From positions 52,154,569 to 52,218,568 of the forward strand of contig NC_061115.1 of NCBI RefSeq assembly GCF_002878395.1: a DNA stretch of 64,000 nucleotides, given 5' to 3'. The notes under the pieces were generated by a model. The model had not been told where the DNA came from and ran no database searches. It was given only the letters and a program-made list of their open reading frames with translations. This document shows, piece by piece, positions 12,084-22,250 of the stretch (positions are counted from its first letter, which is position 1; the number at the start of each line of letters is the position of its first letter). Both the position numbers and the translations under genes were made by a program. Origin of the DNA: Capsicum annuum. Taxonomy: Eukaryota > Streptophyta > Magnoliopsida > Solanales > Solanaceae.

Positions 12084-14474
12084 TGATACGATCCAGCCGG
12101 GGGCCTTATCATAATGGGTATCCCAAATCTGATCGGGACCGGAGACTACCCCCATTACCCAAACGATCCTCTAGTCACCTGCCCTTAGTTGGCTAAATTT
12201 CAAAAATATAGCAAGATAATGCAACAGCTCAATAAAGACTCTAGGATAAGATCACAACCGTGACCGATCCAATCGAGTTCAACAATCCCATACCAATAGT
12301 CTAACTATACCAAAACAAGGTCTATAAACTAGGCCATAACCAAAGATGTTCTGAAACATTATATAAGTAATTCCAAAGTAAAGTAGGATGGAACAGCCAA
12401 CAATATCATCTAATGATGTCAGCCCACCGACTTATTCCAATGCCAAGGCCAACACCAATACTAATCCCATCCATTCTAATTCATAGAAGTACCACAAAGC
12501 CTCTAACCAAAAGAGTAATAAAATTTGGTTGGGACATGTTCCCAACCATAGCCAAAACAAATATCCAGAAATAAACTAAAATGTCTAAAAGTGTCCATAA
12601 CATGAAATGGAGCCTTCCAAAAGCATGAAAGGTCGCTACTTTAGTCCAAATGTTATCCCCGAGTCAATCACTATATAGGAGGAGTAGAACGGCCGGTTCC
12701 AACATAGTGTGGGTATACAACCGCTAGTAGAAGGGTTAGCATGTTAATGCTAGCATGATCTTAGGATAAGGATAAAATAATGTCATTTATAAAACCAAGT
12801 AAGAACCATCCATATGCACACAACAATACATATATACATATATAACCATGTCGGGAATTTATCATGCCTTTAAGACCTTTACCTGGGTTGTGTAGCTTTG
12901 TTGTCCTAAACCACCCATGGGCTATATGGGTTCACCTTCTCGAGCTGAAAGGGCCTCAGTGCGTATAGCCACACGACTAGGGAAGAAAATATTGAGATGA
13001 CTAGTACATCCCCCAAAATATAGTATGACATCATGCACACGGTCACCAAAACTAACCTTATATCAAAAAATATGAGTTTCCAGTTTTGGTACCCCCGGAA
13101 CCTCCACTTCCATGACTTTGCTATATATCCCACCATTATTGCCTAATTAAAATCAATTTTCAAATAACCAAACCATTATCCAGTTATTAACCAAGGCCAT
13201 CAATATTGGTATCATCATACCGATCCTTACTTCTAAGTATTAACCATAGCCAACCATATATAGGTTTAAGGGGACTTTCAAGTGCCCTTCCATTTAACAT
13301 ATTAAACCACTTGGGGGATCCCATGTTCCCCACAAACATAACCATTAGACATTTACCATTATAATCCATTTAAACCATGCATAAGTCCTTTACGAAGTTG
13401 TAAAATAAGCAAGAGTTCTATTAAAAGTAGTCAATGCAATGAACATATCTTTATAAGCGTTTCGTCAAACACATTGGGGACATATTTATGATCAAAACGA
13501 ATTCTAATTACCATTAACCCATTCACATGCAATCCAATTATCCAAAATAAATATGAATTCACATAAAATCATAACTAATACCATGGGAAAGCATAATGAC
13601 CCATTTAATAACAAAAACCCCAAATCATATTTGAAAACCAAAATCACACAACCAACGAAATTATAGAAACATTCATAAAAAAACATGCCTTTAGATAAAA
13701 TTCTCAATGAGGGAAGAGAACATGCTTTAAAACAAGATGGTGATGGAAAGAAATCACCATGACAATCCCAAAATCAATCCTCTAGTTGAAACCCTAGCTT
13801 CTCTTGCCCAAAAGCTTTTGAGAGAATTTTAGAGTGTTTAGAAGAGTTTCTAAGTGTTAATGAATGAAATAATAGGGTAAATAACCTTTCAAGTTGTTTA
13901 GAAGTCATGGAAACTTATTAGGATAAGTGGGGAAATGTCTAAAATACCCCCACTTAAGTTGCACCAAAATTCTGTCACCGGGGTATGACTGACCCATACG
14001 AGTTATACCCTTCGATACGAATGGTACCCTCCACTAGTATCTTAGCCTCAACCTTTGGATCCAACATTGCCCAATAGACAACTTATCCAACTAACTTTTA
14101 TCTAAATCATATGATCCATACCCTTCATCCGTACCCCTGTTAGATTTAGACACTGTCCACTAACGAGTCTTCGGTACGACTCATACCCTGACTTATGGCT
14201 CATGGTGAGCCACTCATACTCAGATCCAACCTAAGTAACCAAGTCTAAGATTAAGTTAAGGAACCAAATGACCCATAACCACCTATAAATCTTGTACCCC
14301 TAAGTTGTATCCATTCCAGTAACAAAAATCTATCCCACCAGCCAACACTGGTCAGCATACGACTGGACTATACCATTCGTAACCCAACATACGGCTCGTA
14401 CCCTCGAGTCGTATTGTGTCCAGAGACCAAAATTCTAGGAAATTTTCTAAGGTCCAAAAATCAAGGTGTTTTCA
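12084..14474 (-). mobile_element. 5' LTR of nested gypsy element
   Basis: Full-length partner of the LTR at 4620-7013. In element orientation it starts TGAAAACACC at 14474 and ends ...CGTATCA at 12084. It would hold the promoter and RNA start. Divergence from the 3' LTR is plainly visible throughout, so the element has been in place for a long time. Confidence 0.9.
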
Positions 14475-16060
14475 CATCAAAGAACGTCGACTTTCTTTGA
14501 ATCAAATTTTGTAACATTTATTCTTGAAAATAAGCCTTAAATATTTTTTAAAAAAAGTGATTTTATCTTTAGACTCATCCTTTTATAAAGAGACAGTCAA
14601 TAGTGAGATTGATTCAATCATAAGAAACCATACTTGGGAGTTTGTTGATCTTTCTCCAGTAAATAAACCTTTAGGTTCCAATCGAATCTTCAAAAGAAAA
14701 ATAAAAGTTGATGGTACTATTGACAAACACAAGGAAAGACTTGTGGTGTAAGTCTTTAGATAAAAAAAAGTCCTTGATTATTTTGACACATACTCAACAG
14801 GAATAAGGATAATGCTCATTCAGATATTTGTTCCATTAGTGACAGTATATGGTCTTTAAATTCATCAAATATATATGAAAACAACATTCTTAAATGAAGA
14901 ATTGGAGGAAGAAATTTACATAAAATAGCTCAAGGGTTTTGCGGTTCTTGGTAAATAAAGAAAAGTGAGAAAACTAGTTAAGTCACTTTATGGACTAAAA
15001 CAAGTTCCCAAATAGTGGCATACAAAGTTTGACCAACCATGTTGTCAAACAACTTCAGGATAAATAAATGTGATAAATGTGTTTACATTAAAGACGTGTT
15101 AAATCACAAAGCCATTATTTGTTTGTATGTGGATGACACATTGATCATCACTAGAGATACTTCTGATATAAACACAATGAAATGAATGTTTGAGAGCAAG
15201 TTTAATATAAAAGACTTGAGAGTTTTTTATGTGATCTTAGGAATAAGAATTCATTGAACTCCACAAGGGTTGGAATTGTTACAATCTCATTAAATTGAAA
15301 AGGTTCTTAACAAGTTAAATTATTTGGAGTTTAATGTTGCCAAGACTCCACTAAATATGAGCTTTGCACTTCAAAAGAGTGAAGGTGAAAGTGTCTTACA
15401 GTTGGACTATGCAAGAGTGTTGAAAACTTTGATGTATATCATGAATTGTACTCGACCAGGCATAGCAAGTGCTATTAGTAAATTGAGTTGATACAAAAAT
15501 AATACCAATAAACTCATTAAATGGCAATGAAAAGAGTTTTGGGATATTTAAAACATACTTAAGATTATGCATTGCATTATAACAAATATCCTGTAGTGAT
15601 TGAAGGATATAGTGATGCAAATTGGATCATCGGATCAATAAAGTAAAATCCATGAGTGAATATATATTTACTCTTAGTGGAGAAACAAACTCTTAGAAAT
15701 CATCTAAACAAACATGTATTGTTTGCTATACAATGAAATTTGAATTTATCGCATTAGATAAAGTTGGTGAAGAAATAGAATGGGTTCAGAATTTGTTAAA
15801 AGATATTTCTTATTAGCCCAAACCTAGCATGCATATACTGTGATATTCAAATGGCAATAAGTAGGGCAGGGAGCATGATCTATAATGAAAAATTTCATTA
15901 TATAAAATGGAGACATAATACCATTAAGGAACTACTCTCTTATGGAATTTTCACAATTAATTATGTGATGTCAAAAGATTTGTCGAATCCACTAAAAAAA
16001 GGTCAAACTACAGAGAAAGTTGAAAGTTCATCGAAGAGAATGGATTTACGACCTAGGTAA
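14475..16060 (+). pseudogene. Copia reverse transcriptase and RNase H, decayed
   Basis: This is the right half of the split copia element. Reverse transcriptase begins with 'FYKETVNSEIDSIIRNHTWE' and 'PLGSNRIFKRKIKVDGTIDK' (14524-14751). It continues in pieces with 'AVLGK', 'VRKLVKSLYGLKQVPK' and 'CLYVDDTLIITRDTSDINTM' near 15115-15180, so the copia YVDD box is intact. The connection shows 'YLEFNVAKTPLN' and 'MNCTRPGIASAISKLS'. RNase H ends with 'ALDKVGEEIEWVQNLL' and 'HYIKWRHNTIKELLS' (up to 16060). Stops and small indels occur about every 100-200 bases. Confidence 0.85.
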
Positions 16061-16645
16061 AGTCATCACGGTGGAAACTCTACCTAGTAGATTGAAGATC
16101 CTAAGATCTAGGTTTAAGGAGATCAAAAAAAATTGTGATTAACGGTTCAACATTGTCAATTAACTCAACCCATTCTCATGATAAAGACAATGTTCAAGAA
16201 ACATGGATAAGGCTTGTGGTTTGAAGTATTCTAATGGTTTCAAAGTTTAGCAAATTTGACCAAATAATTTTATTTATAGGATTAAACGTTTAGGAATCTC
16301 CTATGTGAGGGTAAAATGGAAGTGGCTTCAATAAGAATGATAGTAAAGGTCTATTCTCTAAGCTCTCATGAAACTAGGTCATGTTCATGGCTGAAAAAAA
16401 CAAAACCATGAGAACTATACATGGTAAAAAGCGGTTTGGGTAACTTATGTCGTCTACATATACATTAAAGTTCACCATTTTAAGGATATCACATCTACTG
16501 ATTGACCGAGTGCATCCGATGCAAGTTCACTACAGAAAGTTCAAAGGAAAACCTACTTATCCAGATACAATTACTCTTTACTTGTAAATCACATACTTGT
16601 CCATAATTTTTTATAAAATAATCATTCCTAATTTATGTGGGGGAT

Positions 16646-17717
16646 TGTTGTATACTAAGTAGAAATGTGAATGAAAAATAAAGGGAACAAATGTAGGAAA
16701 AAGTTAATTGTCTCTTCACTTTAAGGAATAACGTTCTCCCACATTGGTGGGAGAATGAAACTTTCTTATGGTTATATTATGAAATATTCCTTCACATGGA
16801 TAGTGAATCAATAACAAGACAAGCCTCGCGTTGTCGTCATCATCATTTGGCTCACCTTTGGATTCGACTTCGGCTTTGGATTTGGATTAGGATTTGAAAA
16901 ATGATCGATCGATAGATTATATTTTTAGACAAAATTCATTTGAAACTTTTGAATTAGTGAAGTTTTAAATTCAAAAATCTAATAGAATATATTTTCTCCA
17001 TTACGGACGAATATGGCATGTGTTGACTCATGTCACAACATACCTCAAAAGGATGTGACCTTTCGAAGCACTATTTCAGAACAAAAATGAAGACATGTGC
17101 GCGCAGGTGGCCAATGCAGGATGTGACAAAATTTTCTGATTTTGGAAAAATGCGACCTATAGATACAGGTCCCCATTTGCGACCACTTGTGGGCTCCACA
17201 GATCATCTCGACTTTCCAAAAAGCTGTAACTTTTTGTGAACCATTACTTCTTTTCTAAAGCAACTACTGATGGCTATAAAAACCTGCATTTCCTCAGGTT
17301 TTAGTATCAAATTTGAAGTGAAAACCATCTTCTTCTTAAAATCTTTAGTGTGATCTTCAAACTGTTGAGTGAGTTTGTTGTTTAGAAAATTTGAGATACT
17401 ACTATTTTCTGAAGTGAATCATTTTATCCAAGAAGAATATATTTCATTAATCTCGGGTAATTGAGAGTAATAACTTCCTTAAGGACACACCGTGAATTCG
17501 GTGGACTTGATTCTATCATTTTTGTCTTTATCTCTTTCTAAAAGTTTGTTTTACTATTTTTTCTGAAAATAGATTGAACTTCATATTGATAGTTTTTCAA
17601 CTGTTTGAACTTGTGTTTGAAGCTCTTGAAACTTCATTTTTGATAGTTCATAAGTTAGTTGAACTTGTGTTGAAGTTCTTGTAGAATAAATACAGATTTT
17701 GTTCCCCAAAAATAACA
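16646..17717 (+). mobile_element. 3' LTR of copia element with polypurine tract
   Basis: The polypurine tract 'gtggggga' (16637-16644) is followed directly by TGTTGTATACTAAG at 16646, the classic start of a copia 3' LTR. The end near 17717 ('...aaaaataaca') is a guess based on the terminal CA and the change in sequence character. No matching 5' LTR exists in the window, so the length cannot be checked. Confidence 0.6.
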
Positions 17718-18559
17718 ATGTAAGATTTGAGTTGTCTATAGAAGTTAGATTATGGATCAACGATGCTCAGAATCAGAGACGAAACTAGAATTTTAAGTTT
17801 AAAGATTTTAGACTTTAAAAAAGAAAGTTATTAGGTTCTTGATAAATTAGTTATCCATATTATGTGGTTAACAAAAATACAAAATATGCACCAGAAGTGG
17901 TTAACAGAAATACAAATATGCACCAGAATTGTCGAATTCTGCTAGATAACGACGTACACATAAAATACTTGAAACCTTGTAAACTTTGGAAAAATATTGT
18001 AATCGGGTAGTGGTATTTTTCTATTTTGTGTTTTTCTTTCTCTTTCTCTATATCTATCAAAATACCAATATACATTTTCTTGAAAATCTTATTTTTACGC
18101 TACTATTATCAAAAACTGCCTAATGCTAGGTCTAGAGTGATTGAGCTTGATTTCTTTTGAAATCTCTAAATTATATCTTATCCAAATATAGAGAAGCAGT
18201 ATACAAAAGCAATTTAAGTTGGCAAGTCTTTCAATGTATCACACTTTATCAAAACAGGGAAATTCGTTAGTCTAATAAATAAGATTTCCATGATTTGGCC
18301 TTGAAAATAATCTTAGTTTGTTGCAACTAATTACAAGTACTAATGTAGTCTGTAGAACCATGCATTGGAGAAGCTATATTACAGCTAAGCTAGACTACAA
18401 AAACAAAGGCGGCGGAGGTTTATTTCAAGGTAAATTGAGAAAATAAAAGAATAATTGACGTAATGGCACCAAAATTGACTTAGTTTTAATTTTTCCATAT
18501 TTAATTGGTTAATATTTTGTAAAACTTTTTTTCAAGGAAAAGAAGTATCTTAAAAATAA
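17718..18559. other. AT-rich intergenic stretch
   Basis: No coding motif or recognised element end is visible. Apart from the short tandem repeat at 17864-17928 I see only AT-rich sequence. Confidence 0.5.
17864..17928. repeat. Two-copy tandem repeat, about 33 bp
   Basis: Copy 1 (17864-17896) and copy 2 (17897-17928) both begin 'gtggttaaca' and end 'atgcaccagaa'. They differ by one substitution and a one-base gap. Confidence 0.9.
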
Positions 18560-18735
18560 GAAAAATGATTCCTAGTGAAAGTAAGAGAAACTTTAAACTT
18601 GCCAGAAACTTGTAGAAGAAAAATGACTTTTCTAGAGGCAATAGGGAAAACTTGTGCAAAGAAAATGACTTTTTTTAGTGAAAGTGTGAAAAACTTATAG
18701 AAAGAAAATGACTTTTCTAGTGGAATAAAAAAAAC
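18560..18735. repeat. Degenerate tandem repeat around 'aaaatgacttttctag'
   Basis: Four spaced copies of 'aaatgactttt..tag' or close variants begin near 18563, 18621, 18663 and 18706, at intervals of about 42-58 bp. The intervening segments are also related ('gtgaaagt..gaaaaactt'). Confidence 0.75.
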
Positions 18736-18804
18736 GGTTTTACAAGTGATATTCTAAACTTATTGTGTTAGGGGGTGCGGATAGTGCGGATAACTCGGGT
18801 AATT

Positions 18805-19591
18805 TGCATGGTTAGTTAATTAACTTTATTCCAAGTAATCTTTCTTCTAATTGTCTTCTTTCTCTTCTAAACTGATTTCTTTAATTAATTTCTTCATATA
18901 GCCAACTTTGTCTTTCTCTAATTCTTCTAATATATTCTAACATTTTTTAATTTATATAATATCTGTCTAAATAGTAATTATCTAGGTATGAATAGTAGCT
19001 ATCGTCATTTAAGTGTATTTTCTCTAACTGATCTTCTATCCAATTTTCTAATTCTTCATCTTCAATATCAAATATCTTTTCCCATATAATTTTCTTTATA
19101 TCTACTGTCTCTATATCCTTAAGTACATATAACAAGTATCTTAAATTCATCTATCATTTCATCAGGTAAGTAAGTATTCATTTTGCATATGATGCTATTT
19201 TTCAAAATATACATAACAAAATATGATCATCTTAGATAACTATATACTAGATTATTCTTAAATAACATATTCTTCGGTCACTATTAGCATGGTAATCTGG
19301 ATACTTTTCCCATAAACAGCGCCTCTACTCTGGTTACTCCCCTATCACGGCTTTTTTGCCTTACTGGTTTCACCTTTAGGATGGCATAGTTCTAGGAATT
19401 TTTCTCCTTTTCCTTTTATGCTAATAAACTTAGAGACATTATTCCTCGAATAATTCTAATATAAAGTAACTAACATGAGCTTATTTCATTATACTTATGA
19501 TTGTCAAAAATTTATGAATTTAGCTATTCATAATAGTAAATGAATATACCTGTTCTTGTATCTTTGATAATTCTGTGCTTTGCTCATCCAT
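18805..19591 (-). pseudogene. First ORF after the pararetroviral leader, broken
   Basis: The minus-strand ATG at 19591 opens a short reading (MDEQSTELSKIQEQ) that ends at 'CAG|GTATAT', which looks like a splice donor. Coding text resumes near 19180 and is open at 18947-19150 as a strongly acidic, Tyr-rich stretch ('FDIEDEELENWIEDQLEKIH'). A further piece at about 18805-18940 is rich in Glu, Arg and Leu ('RREKRQLEERLLGI'). Frame changes separate the pieces. I do not recognise a domain. The link to the pararetrovirus rests on position and strand. Confidence 0.45.
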
Positions 19592-19703
19592 AGCTTAGTG
19601 TAAAACTGAATTTCTTTATTGATTATATGAGAGGATTTTTGTTTTATACAAGAAGGCTTGCTTTCGTGTAGAATGTCTTACCTTAACTTAGCAAATGTCT
19701 TTC

Positions 19704-19712
19704 CTATTTATA
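19704..19712 (-). promoter_or_regulatory. TATA box of the pararetroviral promoter (putative)
   Basis: The minus strand reads TATAAATAG. It sits after the last viral ORF and about 115 bases upstream of the next ATG (19591), with a leader in between that contains AATAAAG near 19615-19622. That is the normal place of the caulimovirid full-length-RNA promoter and polyadenylation signal. Whether it is active is unknown. Confidence 0.5.
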
Positions 19713-20039
19713 ACCTAAAAAGGAGAAAATGCGTATACTATTCTAAGCTGTTCCTACTTTACATTTGTCATCTTTAAAAAAGTAGAAAAGACTATAGTAA
19801 TTTTACAAAAAGTCCTAAATATATCCTACAAAAAAAGACAAGATTAATAATGCCACTTTGCCAAAGAAAAGTCAAAAAGTTAATAAATGCTATATAATAA
19901 TTTACCTACTCAAAGTCGAGAAAAGTTATCTAATAATTCATATGTCATTTTCATAACTTTAATATCTAGTCTTTTTATCTTCTTCTTCTTTGTTGTTTCG
20001 TTGCTTTTATCTTTTGTCTATCTTCTAGCCGGCGTCCTT

Positions 20040-21205
20040 ATCTACTTTTATTCTAGTTAAACTTCTGGAATAATGTTTTCTTCTCCGTTACATCTCGAAC
20101 ATAGATGGTCTGGATATTTATGCCTTATTAATTTACAGTATCTGGTCAATAATTCGTCTGAAATAAATTTTTCCTAAATTGCTCTGGTAATTAGTCGTCT
20201 CTCTGGATTAAGTAGTGTCATAATCCATCTCTAAACTTCCTTCATATCTTCTTGTCTTAACTCTCTTGAATTTGAATAGATCATTAGCTGGTCTCTTGAA
20301 TAATAACTCCATATTGGATTTTCGTTTAGGTCGTTATTTGCTAATTCTTGAATAATTGTAGATATTCCAATAATTCTTTTATTCGCATAAAAATCTGGTA
20401 TATCTATTTTGGGTATTTCAACTTGCTGTTTAATATCTTCGGGTATGATCATATCTCGGGTCATTCCTATCTTCACAACTTGTGTAACTGGTTTAATTTC
20501 ATCATACAATATCTCTGTTGGTGTCGTATAGAACTTTACAAAAAATAGGTTGCCCTTGGTTATCTTTTTGTAAGTGGTAATTGCTTTATATATTTTTGAT
20601 ATAGTAGATAATTCACTTTCGTCTTGGGTATATACAATATTTAGTAGTACATAACTGAAACAAGTTTTAACTAGATTTGGGTTAGTTTTTGGTAATGCAA
20701 TTAACTTATTGTATCCTTGTAGTTTTTGGGTTATATAATCTGAATTTGGTTCTTGGATGCTTGTAGCTCTGGGTTTAAGGTTTAAGTAAGTTTGTATCTT
20801 GTGGATGTTTTTAATATATGATCTGGTTATGTGGTTATAAGCTTTCTTATCTTGGTTTACGCTATCTAAATATGTAATAGTTTGTGGGGGTATAAACAAA
20901 GGGTCTTTTAGTGTTTTTGGTATAAATGGCTTATCAAATATTTTGTTCATGCTCATATTTAGGTTCCTTCTAAATCCTTTGCTTGTACCTGCAGAAGTAG
21001 ATTGATAAACGGTATGGGTTTTTTTGGAGTGTCCTAACATCTCCTTTTCTCTCTGAAATTTTATTGTCTTCAGATCAACATTTCTCTGCACATTGCTGAG
21101 TTATCTGAGTCATAGCTTCAGACGTCAGTTTAAATTCATTAGTCTTTAGCTTTTCTATCTCATTTCCTATACTATCCACTTTCATTGAAAGCATAGTTAG
21201 GGTTT
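20040..21205 (-). pseudogene. Pararetroviral ORF downstream of pol
   Basis: The longest open stretch, 286 codons, lies at 20231-21091. It is basic near the N-terminus and rich in Ile, Lys and Thr. Sequence upstream (21092-21205) reads as a helical, Glu/Lys-rich segment in another frame, so the real start was earlier and a frameshift separates the two. After the stop at 20231 the same frame continues with one more stop to about 20045 and contains a Cys/His cluster (C-x6-H-x5-H-x2-C-x2-C near 20085-20125) that may bind zinc. By position after RT this should be the last viral ORF (transactivator/inclusion-body position), but I do not recognise a named domain. Confidence 0.55.
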
Positions 21206-21389
21206 TTGAGAATTTCTTCTAGAGTATCGTCTTCTGTAATATCAGTTTGGGTAGCTCAACCTGCAATAACATTCTTGTTAGTCTTAATTACTTCAATTGT
21301 AAATGTAAAATTTAATATATTCAATACTTATCTCCGAATTTCCTTCGTTGTAGCTGAATTTTGTATCTTTCTTATTAACCACCATCGTA

Positions 21390-22200
21390 CCTGTGTATTA
21401 TCTGTCTGTACAATAAACTTGTTATATACAATATATGGCTCAAATGCAAATAAACATTTATATAATGAGCATATTCCCATCTATTTATTTCCCATTTTAT
21501 TTCTGTTTCATTAAACATTCCTGAGTAGTATCTACAATGATGTTCTAATTTTTCTTCTTTATATCTATATTTAAGTACTGCTCCATAATTATATTCACTT
21601 GCATTTGCTTCAAATTTATATTTAGATTTTTTATTTCTGTCTGAAAATTGTAATTTTGGTAACTCTTTGCAAAGTATTTTTATTTTCTGTACTTGTTTTT
21701 TATCTTCTTTGTTGTAATTATATTCTACATCCTTTCTTAATTTTTTCTGTAATGACTTTAGATTTTCTGCTAATTTTGGTATATATTCTCTTTCTTGGTT
21801 TACTAATCCTAAAATTGATTGTAATTTCTTTTTTGTATCTAATTCTTCTTTTTAATTTATTATTTTTGTACTATATGTTGTTGCATTTTTACTCCACTTT
21901 TAACTATTTGTATTCCTAAAAATTCTACCTGGTTTTTCATTATTTCTATTTTCTTTTCACTTAGAATTATTCCTGAATTTTCTATTATACCTGCAAATTG
22001 TTCTAATAATTTTAAATGTTCCTCTTTAGTTTTTATATATATAGTAGTGTATCATCTTTGTATACTATACAATTAGGTAATTATTTGAAATAACTATCCA
22101 TAAAGTGTTGATATCTACCTGGTGTATTTTTATATCAAATGGTAACACATTTCATTCATAAAATCCTTGTGGCATTCTAAACGCAGTTAGTTCCTGTAAC
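21390..22200 (-). pseudogene. Pararetroviral reverse transcriptase-RNase H remnant
   Basis: The piece starts inside the RT palm with 'RMPQGFYE' (about 22155-22180). It then shows a 'YKDD' box near 22045-22065, the family form being Y-x-D-D, followed by 'HLKLLEQFAGIIENSGIILS' and 'VEFLGIQI'. RNase H follows with 'EANASEYNYGAVLKY' and 'YYSGMFNETEIKW'. The first RNase H aspartate of the usual DAS motif is Asn here. Stops and at least one frame change are present, and the RT fingers are missing because the fragment ends at about 22250. The enzyme would copy viral pregenomic RNA. This copy cannot. Confidence 0.75.
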
Positions 22201-22206
22201 ACCGCA

Positions 22207-22250
22207 TATTCAAGTACATGTATTGGTGTATTCAAGTACGTGTATTGGTC
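22207..22250. repeat. 22-bp tandem duplication at the virus/LTR junction
   Basis: Copies at 22207-22228 and 22229-22250 differ at two bases ('tattcaagtacatgtattgg' type unit). They lie exactly where pararetroviral sequence gives way to gypsy LTR sequence, so they may mark the join. Confidence 0.85.

Larger units (their letters stand above)
4620..14474 (-). mobile_element. Ty3/gypsy chromovirus-type element nested in copia
   Basis: About 9.9 kb, minus strand. It has two long LTRs (about 2.39 kb each), a tRNA-iMet-type primer site beside the 5' LTR, and gag, protease, RT, RNase H, integrase and a chromodomain-like tail in gypsy order. The LTRs begin and end TG...CA in element orientation. They differ at many sites, so the insertion is old. 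Both edges show 'cacat' (4614-4618 and 14473-14477), a possible 5-bp target duplication, but that placement overlaps the terminal CA, so it is uncertain. No domain is fully intact. Confidence 0.9.
2337..17717 (+). mobile_element. Ty1/copia retrotransposon, split by a nested gypsy element
   Basis: The two halves (2337-4619 and 14475-17717) read as one element. Gag, zinc knuckle, protease, GAG-pre-integrase and integrase lie on the left; reverse transcriptase, RNase H, polypurine tract and 3' LTR lie on the right. The domain order PR-INT-RT-RH is diagnostic of copia. The coding text before 4619 and after 14475 joins inside the integrase-RT linker, so little copia sequence was lost at the junction. 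Frameshifts and stops throughout make it non-functional. No 5' LTR was recognised. Confidence 0.85.
18805..22250 (-). mobile_element. Endogenous pararetrovirus fragment (Caulimoviridae-like)
   Basis: On the minus strand, from right to left, lie a truncated reverse transcriptase-RNase H, a long downstream ORF, an AT-rich intergenic region with a TATA box, and the start of a further acidic ORF after a leader. A promoter placed after the pol-downstream ORF and before a new first ORF, with no LTR or integrase, fits a linearised circular caulimovirid genome. The RT box context (CIVYKDD) is caulimovirid-like. Resemblance to the solanaceous endogenous pararetroviruses related to tobacco vein clearing virus is my inference. 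Stops, frameshifts and loss of everything upstream of the RT palm make it a dead fragment. Confidence 0.75.
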
